Below are positions 14,122-25,822 of a DNA stretch of 64,000 nt, in pieces. A model generated the notes under the pieces. That model saw only the letters and a program-made list of their open reading frames with translations, did no database searches and was not told the origin of the DNA. This stretch comes from Hoplostethus atlanticus (lineage: Eukaryota > Chordata > Actinopteri > Trachichthyiformes > Trachichthyidae): positions 3,605,001 through 3,669,000 of the forward strand of contig JAXDDX010000035.1 of NCBI GenBank assembly GCA_034670405.1, written 5' to 3'. Position 1 is the first letter of the stretch. Each line of letters opens with the position of its first letter. A program made the position numbers and the translations under genes.

Positions 14122-14183
<62 letters not shown>

Positions 14184-14204
14184 TAGACAGATAGATAGAT
14201 AGAC

Positions 14205-14251
<47 letters not shown>

Positions 14252-14252
14252 C

Positions 14253-14319
<67 letters not shown>

Positions 14320-17300
14320 CAGATAGACAGATAGATGCTGTCAGTACAGGCACCATGGGCAGCCAGTATTGGTTGTTTGCTGTTCATGAACTCCCATTAC
14401 ATTTGTGTGGTAAAAAGTGAGAATGCTTCAATTTTCACATTCACACCTCTATCGCAGCTCAGCGGCGGGCATCCTCCAGCATGAGCTGCCCTTGGGATCC
14501 ACTGTCACCGCTGGCACTCCGGACCTTTTCCCCACCACATTTCAAAATGAAAGTGGTGGATACTTCAGGTCCCCAGAGCATTGCTTTGATTCATGATCCT
14601 TCATGATGAGCTCTTTTAGTGGTAAACCTCCACTAAGCAGTGCAAGAGTGTGAGTCAATCACTGAAACCACCCCCGGTATGGATCTGAGTGGATCCCAGG
14701 ATCGTTTAAAAATCGACTGTGGAATAAACATGATGCAGCGGGGAGGATTCATAAACATGGCTGGATCACACAGGCATCATACTACCAGACCTTATTGACA
14801 TGATGACTGGTCCCTGGTGTTGGAAGTGGTTACACAATAACAGATGGACACTCATTAGTGAATGAGGTTGACTTGATAAGCTTCTAAATATGTATCAACT
14901 CTAACAACCGTCATCCGTGTGGCTGTTTCATCCTCACGTCTCATTCATCAAATTACTGTTTAGATTGTACATCAAATAACCTACAAAACGGCGCCCTTTC
15001 AGCAAAATGTCACAGGAGCAGAATATCCAAATAGAAATCTGCAGCCAATTTAACATTTGTCAATAAATCGTGCCAAAACTGCAAGCTAATTATGTTTTAG
15101 AAATCATTCGGAGGTGTCTGTGTCTCTCTGTTTAACAGCCTGCACAGTGTAACAGCTGCAGTGCACACGTAATATACCCAATTCCCATTCCATTTTTCAC
15201 ATCTTGATTTCCCCTGTGATTCTGAGTTCACAAAGCAGCACACTTTCCTGTTTGCATAACTTTGATCACTGTAGGTTAGCGCGCTCAGTGGGTGGGCGAT
15301 ACTCAGAATTCTGGACGGTAATAACCTTAACACATGACTGTTTAAGGTCTAAATTTAATAATTCTTGTGTACGATTTTGACATTCAGCTTGCTTTCTGGC
15401 AGAGAAAACGCAGCCAGATGTCGCGCTGCAAAGCAATCATACGATTTAAAACAGAAATGAACAAATGAATAAACACAATTGGGCTGTGTTTAGGTACAAT
15501 TTGGCAAAAATCAGGTCCATAAATGTTTTAACGGAGAGATGAGTGTAAACATGATCCACCGCTGTCTCCAGTGCTCTTGGGTTAAGGATGAACAAAGGCC
15601 ATGTATAATTCAGAGCGACACAGTTCTACGGCACATTGGCCAGGGTAATTGGAGCCAGAGCTGCCTACAGGGCAGGGCAGGCCAACTCCCATGGGAGATT
15701 GAGGCTGAGGCCTGACGTGGCACTGCTATCAACACTAGTCATGACCCACACAGTTCCACCACAGAGTGGCAGTTCATGTGACAGGGTTAAAGTCTGAATT
15801 TTCCTTCACAGCCTATCGGGTTGCTCCCCGGAGACCTGTTACCACACTGCATGCTCTGAAAATATGATGCCGATGCCCAGCGCTACATAACGCGCACATG
15901 ATGCCATTGCCTTGCATTACTTTCTATCTTTTGCTGCCCATGGGCATGTGATGAGAAAAATATCTCTTCCATTAAGACGAGCTGATAGCTTCTTTTACCT
16001 TGGCCTCATTTTAATGTTTATTTAAAGTTGGGAAGTGAGAGAGAGTGCTGGCAAGTGAGAAACAGGGTGTTAAAAGGTGGACAGAATTACACTGGGTGAT
16101 GACATGGGCTGCTGCATGTGCAGACGTAGAAGAGCACAATCTGCCGACATCAGAAATGAAAGGTGAAAAGGTGAAATCTGTATTTCTCTGGTGCATTAAA
16201 GAGTCATGGAAGATGGATGGAAGATGGATTCTGCTCCTTTGTGCATGTCTGTGTGGGCCAGTGTGAATCACAACTTGCACCCGCACTGTTTTATCACCAT
16301 TTATTTTGATGACAACAGCAAATAGACAATCTGTTTTTTAGTGTCATGATAAATGGTGAAAGGCAGCTATTAGTGTACACTTTTTAAACAATCTTCCCCT
16401 GCGTTTGGGAATGAACCATAACATGCGTGTGTTTCTGATTTTGACATGAGACATTTTGAGTACGCCTATACAGCGATGCCAGTGAGTCTCCACGCAGAAG
16501 GAAATCCCTCCTGAATGATTCACCCTCACCCCCGCTGTCACATGAATGCTTGTCACTTTGTGCATTCACACATTCTCCTCCTCTCTGCTCGCCTCCTGTC
16601 TCTTACACTTGCACTCTACTTGTGAGTCTCTTGCCATGTTTCCTTCAGACTACTCAGACTTCCCGAAGACTCTTCCTGTGATTGCAACTGCATAATTCTC
16701 CCATCTCTCTGTGTAATGTCTGTCTTGTTTCGATTTCTTTCCATCTACTGAGTATTGAACTTGAGCGGGAAGATTCATCCCATGCAACACTGTGGGGAGA
16801 GGACGTTTTTTTTTATGAGTCACTCACACCAAAGGAGTCTTCAGACAACACCTGTGTTTCAAGGGAGCCTGATGTAGACTTTAACATAAATGCAAACATG
16901 TCCAAGAATCTGCAGGAGCAAGATTGCGATGATGTCGCCCTTATTATCGGAGCAGAGATCAATCAGGACAAGCGCTGTGGTACTGAGGGAGCCTCCGATA
17001 TCAGTCTGTCACAGCCAGGTAGATCAATCACGTCTGAGACAAGGCGTGCGTTACCAGCAGATTGCCTGTCCCTTAGGCTGGCAGTAATCCTAAATGTAAT
17101 CCATCAACTGTCCACACCAGCAATGTAACATAGCCTGTGTGGGTCGACATACCTGAAAGTGTGAGGGCGTGATTTGTGCCACGTTACTGTATAATGTTCC
17201 AGTGTCACTCGTCGTGATCGTAGTGGTGTGTGGAGTCATTTTGAAGCTGGAGCGCTCTATTGCGTCATAGTGACATTATTAAATATCGGCTTTCAAACCC

Positions 17301-20300
17301 GTTAAAAACTGCAATAAAATGTTGTTTTCTTTGCCCATTTGCACAGGGACCTACATGCAGGAGATGCTTGTATACCTTAGCCTCGCCTCTCTGTGTGTAT
17401 CTATAGTTTTGACCAGTGCATACATCACCAGTTTACATCTAGACAAAGGAAATAAGGGTGTTGTCCAAGTCTCGACAAGTCATGCTGCAAAGACAACCAT
17501 TACAGGTGTTCACAGGCTGCAGCTCACGACACAAAGAGCAAACTAATACACAACGGGAAAAAGGGATGCTTAATCTGAGGCTGAATTCATTCAGAAAAGG
17601 TCTAGACGTCCTCTCTAAGTGAAAAACATGCACATTGTGCACATTGTGTTACGGATGAGTATGTAATACAGAGAAACTGGCATCGTGGTGTTTGCTCCAG
17701 AAGATTCCACTCTGGGCCAGATACCACAGCTGCTCAGTAATTTTCCCCATTTTCAAACACACTGTGACGAGCCTTTCCTATTGTGTAATTTCAGTGCTTA
17801 ACTGGCAAGAGTGTAGCTGCACTGGAAATCCATCTCTCCTGGCAAATTGTGTGTATTTTGTTGCAAATCTCAACATTTATCAGTTTAACTGTAAAAATGT
17901 TGAGAAATCTAGACACAAGTAGACACATGATGATGGGAAAACAGATATGCCTAGAAATGTCATATACACACTTTGATATTATACAACATGCTCATATTCA
18001 AAATGAGAACAAAATAAGATCACCAAAGATTAGACAAATTAGGCAATCTTAAACATAAAATATTGACGCTCATTCATTTGTTTGTTCTGTTCATTACTTC
18101 TACTTTGATCATGATAAATGTGATAATGCTCTAACCCCTGCCGGGGCCATATGTTCACCGGGCAAACTTTAGTCTCTGATGTTATTAATCAAGCTTCTAG
18201 GACAGGCAAGACCAGACAGAACCATCTCAGAGGCAAAGGCTAAGTCTCTGAGGTGATGAGTTACTTTACCGTGCGATGAGTGCACTGTGAATATAAATAG
18301 TGTCCATTCATCTCCGGCACAAGCAGACAGGACAGCCTCTCCAAGCAATATATTGGTTTTCCAAGTTTATTCAACCATGGCAAAGTTTTCTTTTGTCTTA
18401 TATACATATATATATAGTCTGGGGCGATAAGCCTATGTAGGTTTCGTTCAACGTGTAATGAATTATAATAATGGCGATACATTCTATAGCATTTCCGCTT
18501 TCTGCTGCTTTACTAGAAGGGATTTGTACAGGGATTCAAGCCCAATAACTCCCAAAACTGTGGAAACAGATCATTGAGGCTCTTTGCTGCTAATTAATAA
18601 GAGAATACAACACACTGCATAGTTCAATAATTAAAGGTCCAGCCAGTGTGTATCATTCCTTAACATTTGTGAGTTGAAAATGATATTTCCAGCACAAAAC
18701 ATTTGGTTACTTTCTTCTTTTTTTTTTCTAATGCTATTTGTGTGCCACATGGTTAGTTATGTAACACGATTCTTCAAATATTTTTGAAACATCCAAATTA
18801 TGCCACATTGCATGGACAGTAAGTACTCCACTGTTGAAAATATTCCCCTTTTTCAGCTCATAATTGTCACGGATGGAATGAAGCATCTCTAAATGTATTG
18901 TGTTTTGATGCAGAGCCCAGAGGCCAGTGCTCAATATTGTGTCGGAGCTGTTTGCCACATCCACATTTTTTTGGAGATCTCCTCGGTTCCATGAAGTCAC
19001 GTCAGATACAGCAGAAGGCTAAATTTGAAACATCAGAATTTCTAATTCACATTACATAAAGTGTTGTCAATACTGTTGAGACCCCTGCCTCCTGCCTGGG
19101 TTGTTGCATGCTCTCTGTGTCTTTGAGTCTTGCATCATGCCAGTATCCAATATGCTTTTAATTGGATTCTCCAAGATTGTATTGGCTCCCGATTCACTTG
19201 ATCCATGGCCAATTGAGGTTTCTGTGGATCTTGTCCAATAGCACTTGGAGCATGCTCTGGTTGTGGTAAGCCTGGTCATGGCTGTCATGTGCCCATAGGA
19301 AAACACAAAGTAAAGCTCTTATTTTTATACCTTTTATTGTACCTTGACACAAAGTAGTTGTTTTTAACACTAAAATGACAGCATTTCCCCCTTCCACATA
19401 TGAAAGCAAAATCCAAGAAGGGAATTGTTTGAGCATCCAAATCACAAGAGTCATAAAATATCATATTGAGTTTTCTTTGAGAACTTTCTCTAATCTCATG
19501 GTCTCATGCATGGAGGCATACTGTATTAGGGAGGGTTAAATGACATTTATTTAAGAACATTTGGAGATCTGTTGTTTTGATCAGAGTGAGGTAAATATGG
19601 GTTTATATGTGATTGTTTCTCTTGAGTTGAATTTGAGAAATAGGAGAAAATGCATTTAAATCTTAGTGTTAAAAAGAGCTTATTTGTGTCTAGGAGAAAT
19701 AAATTGTATAAATATGAGATCTCTTCTTGGACTTTGCTTTGCTATGGGCTCTAATAGTAGCAACATAGTCTCACAAAATTTCATGAAATGAGCACAAACT
19801 GAAACGACAGATTACATGTTGTGGACACGAAGGATGTGAAAATTACATTTCTCTACCACGAAGGGATTATGTGACAATAGCATGAATTGAACATGCCATT
19901 TTGATGTGTTTTCATAGGTTAACGTTAGGCAACTAAAGCAATCTGTTTATGGTTAGGGTAAGGTTTTAGACATGGTTAAATAAGAAAAACTTTAGCTGAA
20001 AATTAAAACGTCACTTATGGTATAAAAATGCTTCATGTGAGTTGGGAATTGAACATTGGAGATTGTTGGAGTTGAAGGCAAATGTATCCACCACCCTGAC
20101 CTCCACACTATTCCAATGTCAAACTACTAGAGGCAGTCTAGCCCCATGTCTTTAATCTCCCATCACACAATGTGATATTTCCATTATCAGCCCAGTTGCA
20201 GTGAGCTGGTTCATTTTACTACTAGTAAGAAGTGGTGAAATGTGTTGTAGTGTGGTTACGTCTTGTCAGCCAATATCAAAACTCTTTGACTCTGACCTCT

Positions 20301-21275
20301 GCTTTGATCGCTCCAGATATCAAGTCCTTCAGTCCTGCTTCCTCCAACTGAGAAACATCACAAAGCAGATCCTGTCTTTCCTTTGCTGATCTTGAGAAAG
20401 TGATTCATGGCGTCGTTACCAGCTTGTGCAGAATGCAGCTGCTAGGCTTCTAATTCCAGGAGGCGAGATCATATCACGCCTATTTTAGCTTATTTTCACT
20501 GGCTGCCTATTGCATCCAGAATCAAATTTAAGATCTTACCAATTACTTTCAAGATTAAACCTCGTCTCGCCCCTACTTGTATATATAGTATATATAGTTC
20601 TGTCTCTCAACGAGCCTGATCGCTGCCTGAGATCATCCAGGCATCTTCTGGTGATCCCAAGTTCGGGGCTTTGTTACCAAAGGTGATCGTGCCTTTGCAG
20701 TAGTAGCCCCTGTACTCTGGAACAACTCGGCCTCAGGCAAGCTACAACTGCGTTGTCATTTAAAGCACTCCTGAAAAAAACCTGTATGTTGAGGCATTTT
20801 ATGATTTTATGATTTTAGGACTCATTATGCTGCTTTGTCTCTCCTGTTTCCTTTGTTGTCTACTCGTTTGTTCTCAGCTTTCTTGACTTTCTCTTTTAAT
20901 TATTGCTGGAAGCACTTTGAAAATCTCTGTATTTTGAAGTGTTAATTGTATGGGGTTGGTTGTTAGTACTATTATTAGAATCACAGCCAGAATTTGAATC
21001 CAAAAGTTAAGGAATGATGCATCATTATCTAAGGCAGGATAAATCACTTCTTAAATCTAATTTTATAGATTTTCTCTATTTGATGACCTTCTTTGTGTGT
21101 TTTATGTTGGTTTTTTTAACACATTGTAACAGTGTTTTGAAAACTGCTATATACATAAAGTTTATTTTTTATTATTATTACTATAAATTTTAATATAAAA
21201 ATAAAACATACTGTAGGACAATGGCTTTTAGTGAATGCTACATAGCTGTCCTGTAATTTTGGCATTCTGGTATGT

Positions 21276-21315
<40 letters not shown>

Positions 21316-22535
21316 TTTTGTTGCTGATGGTTGCATTCCCCAGTAATTGAATGGTAGAAGAAATGTGAGAATCTGTATAATGTATTGAGGGATTAGTCTC
21401 ACTGAATTTTATCAAGCTGTTTAAGAGTTCAGTTACAAACCTAATAAATACTGTAGTGAATGGAGGAGCACGGATACCAGTTCCATTCCATCAGTGATTC
21501 TTTTTTTCCTCAGTCACTAAACACTTTTTAAGTTGTTGTTAATTTTCTTAGTAATTTAATTAACTTGTAAATGAACATTACAATGTGATTTTATAGGCCA
21601 ACTCACTTAATAATAATATAATAATAAGTTATTTCAGCCATGGGTGTATTACTTTCCCTGAAGATTTACTGGAAGACGTGTCTCTACCGACCAACAACGG
21701 ACTACCCTTGAAATCCAATAAGCAATTGTCAATGTCCTTTTCTATTTGAATGATGTCTGAGCAGTAAAGTATCTGAAAGTGAGAGAGTCACCGGAGAGCA
21801 TGACTCATTGATTTATCATGCTTTCATCTGGTGATGGGTTCGTCAAGGTGCCCCTGTCTCAGACAATGCCTTTACTGATTTGTAGTGTAGAAGTAACATT
21901 TTGAAATGTACGAGTCCTATTTAATAAAAAGAAGTGCACCTGGGGGTTTAAATTAAAATTATGTAAATGAAAGTTTATTTTTTATTCTCTCACAAAAAAT
22001 AAAGTCTGACTCACAATTAGAATCACTTTACTCACCATGCAGAATAGATGCAGAGCTTTGTCTTGGTGCTACAGAGACTAAGAGCTTAAATTGCAATACA
22101 CCGACGCCAGGGCCTCACATACATTGCAAAAGGACATTGCTCCCCTGGCTACAGTTTCCCAACCTGGGTGTGACATACCTTCAAAGTGTCTGCCATGGGA
22201 ATAAGGAACATAAATATGACATCATTCACTTAATCTTTAATTCCAGTTTATCTAGCCTCTCTGACCTTATGCCCTCTTCCATTGCAGGAGTGGAAGGCAT
22301 GGAGTGCTCTCTCCCCATGGACGGCAGACGTGTGTCCCTGACTCAGCTCTCAAAGGACAGCTTCCGCGAGTGCCAGGTCACCCTCACCCTAACGGATCTG
22401 CTCATCATCATTTTCTCTGGCATCTCGGTGTCTGTGGTGGCCATCATGACGAGCTTCTTCCTGGCTTCAACTGTTCATTGTTTCCAACGCTGGAGCAAAG
22501 GCACCAAGGGGGATGAGGAGGAGAGTGAGGAGTGA
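10786..22535 (+). CDS. lrrc38: lrrc38-like BK-channel gamma-type LRR membrane protein (two exons, joined 10786-11413 and 22288-22535)
   Basis: The joined frame is 291 codons; human LRRC38 is about 294. In order: a hydrophobic signal peptide (about residues 1-24), an LRRNT cap with cysteines 26, 30, 32 and 40, about five or six leucine-rich repeats (roughly 54-180), an LRRCT cap starting at NPWVCNC (185-191) and closing with C216 and C238, one transmembrane helix (about 247-270) and a short acidic tail (285-291). N87 and N113 lie in N-glycosylation sequons. The LRRCT start ([18 protein letters not shown]) and the CSLPM segment fit LRRC38 better than LRRC26, LRRC52 or LRRC55; the RWSK plus acidic tail also recalls LRRC55. 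Family knowledge: LRRC38 is the weakest of four auxiliary gamma subunits that shift BK (KCNMA1) activation to more negative voltage at the plasma membrane. Which teleost copy (a or b) cannot be told. The two-exon structure matches the family. Confidence 0.93.
11459..11464 (+). terminator. AATAAA hexamer just inside lrrc38 intron 1 (possible intronic polyadenylation signal)
   Basis: A canonical AATAAA lies five bases after the in-frame stop (11452-11454) reached when exon 1 reads through its donor. Use of it would give a 222-residue protein with all LRRs but no transmembrane helix. No clear GU-rich downstream element is visible, so use is uncertain. Confidence 0.25.
11886..12043 (-). mobile_element. 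tRNA-derived SINE
   Basis: Read on the minus strand it has a tRNA-like A box (TAGCTAAATGGATAGAGC) and B box (GGGTTTGATTCCCA) at normal spacing. These are followed by a GTTGGATAACAGTGTCCACC tail, the same tail type as the copy in dhrs3 intron 1. Confidence 0.72.
12177..12232. repeat. Imperfect (GT)n microsatellite
   Basis: GT with GC and CA interruptions over about 56 bases. Confidence 0.9.
14125..14336. repeat. GATA/GACA tetranucleotide array
   Basis: About 212 bases of GATA with interspersed GACA units on the plus strand, the pattern known as Bkm-type satellite. Open frames rich in YLSI repeats on the minus strand are products of this array. Confidence 0.98.
16753..17018 (+). other. Open stretch with splice-like borders inside lrrc38 intron 1 (unrecognised, cryptic exon candidate)
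   Basis: The frame is open for 148 codons (16682-17128) in otherwise A/T-rich, stop-dense DNA. Within it a pyrimidine-rich run ending CTACTGAG could be an acceptor, and CCAG followed by GTAGAT could be a donor. The translated piece is acidic and of mixed composition (for example [20 protein letters not shown]), not low complexity. No ATG opens the frame and I recognise no family. It may be chance. Confidence 0.15.
19740..20160 (-). repeat. Teleost interspersed repeat with a tRNA-like end
   Basis: A stretch beginning near CTCACAAAATTTCATGAAAT, followed by GGTTAGGGTAAGG and, on the minus strand, a B-box-like GTTCAATTCCCA preceded by GGTGGTGGATACA. It resembles repeat consensus sequences common in fish. 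Borders and class are uncertain. Confidence 0.4.
20260..20955 (+). pseudogene. L2-like LINE fragment: C-terminal reverse transcriptase region and 3' UTR, decayed
   Basis: Translation in shifting frames gives [28 protein letters not shown] and HITPILA followed by FHWLP, then FKIL and [10 protein letters not shown]. These are the conserved tail motifs of L2/CR1-type non-LTR retrotransposons in fish. Several stops and frameshifts break it. The 3' end has the usual AAGCACTTTGAAAATCTCTG run. It lies in lrrc38 intron 1 in sense orientation. It is a retrotransposon remnant and cannot be active. Confidence 0.85.
21131..21180 (+). repeat. LINE-like 3' tail
   Basis: AGTGTTTTGAAAACTGCTAT followed by ATACATAAAG and TTTATT/ATT repeats is the common 3' end of a fish LINE. 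Only the tail is present. Confidence 0.5.
21272..21314. repeat. (TG)n microsatellite
   Basis: TG with one TA interruption near its left end. Confidence 0.95.
22288..22535 (+). CDS. lrrc38: lrrc38-like coding exon 2 (end of LRRCT, transmembrane helix, tail, stop)
   Basis: The acceptor is a pyrimidine tract ending ATTGCAG at 22287. The first two bases complete the split glycine codon 210, so the phase fits exon 1 exactly. It encodes residues 210-291: the last two LRRCT cysteines, the hydrophobic helix ([17 protein letters not shown] and onward), a CFQRW juxtamembrane segment and an acidic end DEEESEE, then TGA. In this family the helix and the cytoplasmic tail carry much of the channel-modulating activity. 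Confidence 0.93.
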
Positions 22536-22939
22536 GAAGGATTTAGTTTTCAGGGCCTGCCTGGTCCCACCACGTCCATCAACAAGAGGGGCAACGCAGA
22601 CAGTATGCACTGTGTGTGACAGGTTTCACATTGCTTCCTCCCTGGTGAACATACAGGACTGGAAACGGTAGGATCTGTAAGATATTTAGTTTGAGGGGAG
22701 TTGTTTTCTTTGCACATGGATATCTGAAACAACAAAGGACATCCCCAAGAGTCAAAGTCCCAATACAAATTAGTGAGTGTGCTGCTCTACTTGAAAAATG
22801 ATATTATAGAGTTATAGAGTGTTTTTGGCTGTGAGAGCCTGTGGTCATCATGTTATGGCCAATGGCTCTTTAATATAATGCACCAATGTAAAAAAGACTA
22901 TATAGTGAAAGAAGGATATATAAAAAGGCTTTATAATGA

Positions 22940-22945
22940 AATAAA
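22940..22945 (+). terminator. Candidate polyadenylation signal of lrrc38
   Basis: AATAAA about 405 bases after the lrrc38 stop, inside an A/T-rich stretch and followed by an A-rich run. It is the first canonical hexamer seen after the stop and would give a short 3' UTR. Confidence 0.4.
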
Positions 22946-24627
22946 TAATACAAAAAAAAGAAGCTATTGAACTGTTGCTACAGTGCTGTCACATTAGTCT
23001 TAGACAAGCTAATAACTTACCAAGAAATACTCACATTTGGTGTCTGAAATTCTATCAAAGGACATCATTCAAAGTTCGCGTGACCTTTTAAAGACTGCAG
23101 GCTCACAGAGCGTGAATGCTTGTCATCGGAGATTTATCTGTGTGGGAGAGAATGTTTGATCTTGACCAATGTCCTCAGCATTTAGACTGCCTAAAACATG
23201 GTATGCTGGCATAAGCTGCCACCTACAATGTCTTTTTGGACAGCCTCACTTACTAGCATTCAAAATTGGTTCGGAAGCACCGGAAATGGCAAATACTGTT
23301 GTTCCTGCTGCATGTGAGATTACAGTGTGGCAGACGTCTCGGTCTAACAAGAAGGATCGGGATAATGAAGAAATGTTACATATGCAGAGTTTCCAGTAGG
23401 TCTACACATTGTTTCAACAATATATTCAGTATATAATCACAAATTTATATACCAAATAAAACAATGTACAGCAGCAAAATGTTAGAGAACCATATAAATC
23501 TTTGAGAGGATATATGTTCCTTAGATTGATAACTGTGAACTATGTAGAAAGACATCCATAGAATATCTATAATCTTGAAAATTATGGCAAATATAGTATT
23601 GGCATAGAGTCTATGTAGAACTATTGTGTCAAATTACGCACTTTAAATGGTGAACTCTGTACCAGATTTTGGCAGGCCCCTAATTACACTAAGTGGATTT
23701 GGCATCTGTCAAATATTAAGTCTAGGTAAACGAGAGGGTGCATATAGGGACTGTATTGTTGTATAGTGTAGTAGGGATGGCTCCTTAAGAGAAGGCAGCA
23801 ATATAGCCAAATCACACTGTCTGTACTCATTGTACATGGTGAAACAGTTGGTCTCCAAAGATTTTAATTCTCTTGAAAACCTGGGTAGCTGACGTGATTA
23901 AACTCTTAGTTTCATACATGGCAGTCAGACATCTTCATCGTGAATTTGTTTCTTCCAGAGCCGATGTCTGATAAATAAACACATCATGGAATCATGGTCG
24001 GATTATTGTCCTTTTATTAAAGATCTTCCAATACCTTGCATTGAAGCTGCTGACCTAAAACACTGGAGCAACCTGATATCCAAACTCTTACTGTATCAAC
24101 TACAGCGTCACCAGCATTCACAGGGGTGACACAGTACAGTCTGAATCTAAATAAACCAGTGCACTGAATTTTATGGCTTTTTGTTTGTTATTTGCTGATG
24201 CATTCTCTATGTTTAAGTCCTCTTTCATTATGATTTGGAATGCACAAGACTGGATGCTTTGGATATTTCCTCCCCGCGCTCGAGAACAAAGGTATATTGC
24301 TTTGCTTCTCAACATTCTTGTAAGGCATGAATAATTCAGAAAATTGAGATATGGAGCAGAAAGAATGTCAAGCCTCTAAATGCAAACTCGCAGAGGAAAG
24401 AATAAGAGCCATGAGCAAATAGAGTCATTCATTTCTGTGGTTCACAAACAGGAAAATATACAAATCATTTTTTTCCTGTTCCATAAGTCATATAATAATG
24501 TTCAGTGTGCAGCATTTTAGCAGCAAGTTTTGGAAAAATGAGTAGAAATAAATGTGGCCTTATTGTTTATTTCTCATTTCCCATTAACATCAGCAGTGGT
24601 AAAAGCACAATGATTTTCACACTGTCC

Positions 24628-24751
24628 TACACTATTAAAAAGGATGTGTCATGTGTTAATACCAACTTTTATTGACTCAATATATGTTTGTTATTAACGT
24701 ACAAAGTGTCTTATGTTGTGTTGAAAATGTCACATCCTTATCAATAGTGTA
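24628..24751. mobile_element. Short palindromic MITE with TA target duplication
   Basis: The left arm CACTATTAAAAAGGATGTG and the right arm CACATCCTTATCAATAGTG are inverted copies with few differences. Each end is flanked by TA. This is the pattern of a Tc1/mariner-type non-autonomous element. No coding capacity. Confidence 0.7.
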
Positions 24752-24904
24752 AAATGTTCATGTATTTTGTTTATTTGCAAATCAGTTTTTTCTTTAATTT
24801 TGCCTGGACTCAAACGTGTTTATATGGGACACTGAAGATGCATTCCCATTGGAAATTGGTATGCACTGATAATAGCAAACGCTTAAATCAGATTATTTAC
24901 TATA

Positions 24905-25305
24905 TTAAAGGGGAATACCACAGTATTTGAAATATACCATTCCTATTCCCAATGACAGTTTGGTCTGTAATAATGAACATGTCATAACTCTGTCATAACC
25001 AGAGGCAAGGCACCCACAACCTGCTGTATGATTTCACACCCGGTGGGGAAATAAGGGATATCTTTGGGTTAAGGGTTTATTTTCTGGTCTGGAACTGGCC
25101 CAACTAAAATGTAAAACTCAATTTGATGATGTATAAATCAGAGAAGAAAGTCTCCCATATATTGGCGTAGCATGAGCAGGTTCAAGTTATACATGCATTA
25201 TAAATCACTTTTCATTTCTGAGTTGTTTGTGAATTGTTTGTGTTGACAAATACTGCTCAGTGCCACAGAAGTGAATTGATTAAATTGAGTGGTTTTCCCC
25301 TTTAA
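24905..25305. mobile_element. piggyBac-like MITE flanked by TTAA
   Basis: TTAAAGGGGAATACCAC opens the element and GTGGTTTTCCCCTTTAA closes it: 17-base inverted ends with one mismatch and TTAA duplicated at both borders. The 400-base interior has no transposase. Confidence 0.75.
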
Positions 25306-25753
25306 CAGATGTAAAACCACTTTCTTAACATCTATCAGAATGCTAAGACCATAGTCAAGGAGTCAGAGAAATACTTTTTATACATATCATTTCCAACTAC
25401 TGTGTAGTTACTGCATATTTACATTTCAGACTTAGCTGTTAGCTTGAATCATATATTAGCATGACAAATTCCTTTTTCTCGTCCTCATTTTATTAGGTAA
25501 AATCAGCATATTAGAGCATGCAATGCTGAGGTTACAAATACAATTCAGATTCATGTCTATTTTTCTATTAAAGCTTTTAGAATGCAGCATTTATTTACTT
25601 GTCAGTCCCCAAGCAATTTCTGACATCATACCCCTCTAAAGCATAGACATTGGTAGGTGTGTTCCTACATTTTGTCTTGACATAGCTTCAAATATCAAAA
25701 TCCATGTCATGTTTTGTCAGAAAAATGTCAGAATGGCTCAAATCTGTTTGAAG

Positions 25754-25759
<6 letters not shown>

Positions 25760-25817
<58 letters not shown>

Positions 25818-25822
25818 GAGAG
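25760..25822. repeat. (GA)n microsatellite
   Basis: GA for about 60 bases with two small interruptions. Confidence 0.97.

Larger units (their letters stand above)
11414..22287 (+). other. lrrc38 intron 1 (10.9 kb)
   Basis: It is bounded by GTAAGA and TTGCAG. It contains a tRNA-derived SINE (minus orientation), an imperfect GT array, the GATA/GACA array, a teleost interspersed repeat around 19.75-20.16 kb, an L2-like LINE fragment and a further GT array. One open stretch with plausible splice sites (16753-17018) is listed separately. Nothing else coding is recognisable. Confidence 0.85.

Noticed and set aside
14052..14387. YLSI-repeat open frames
   Set aside because: Translation of the GATA/GACA array; not a protein.
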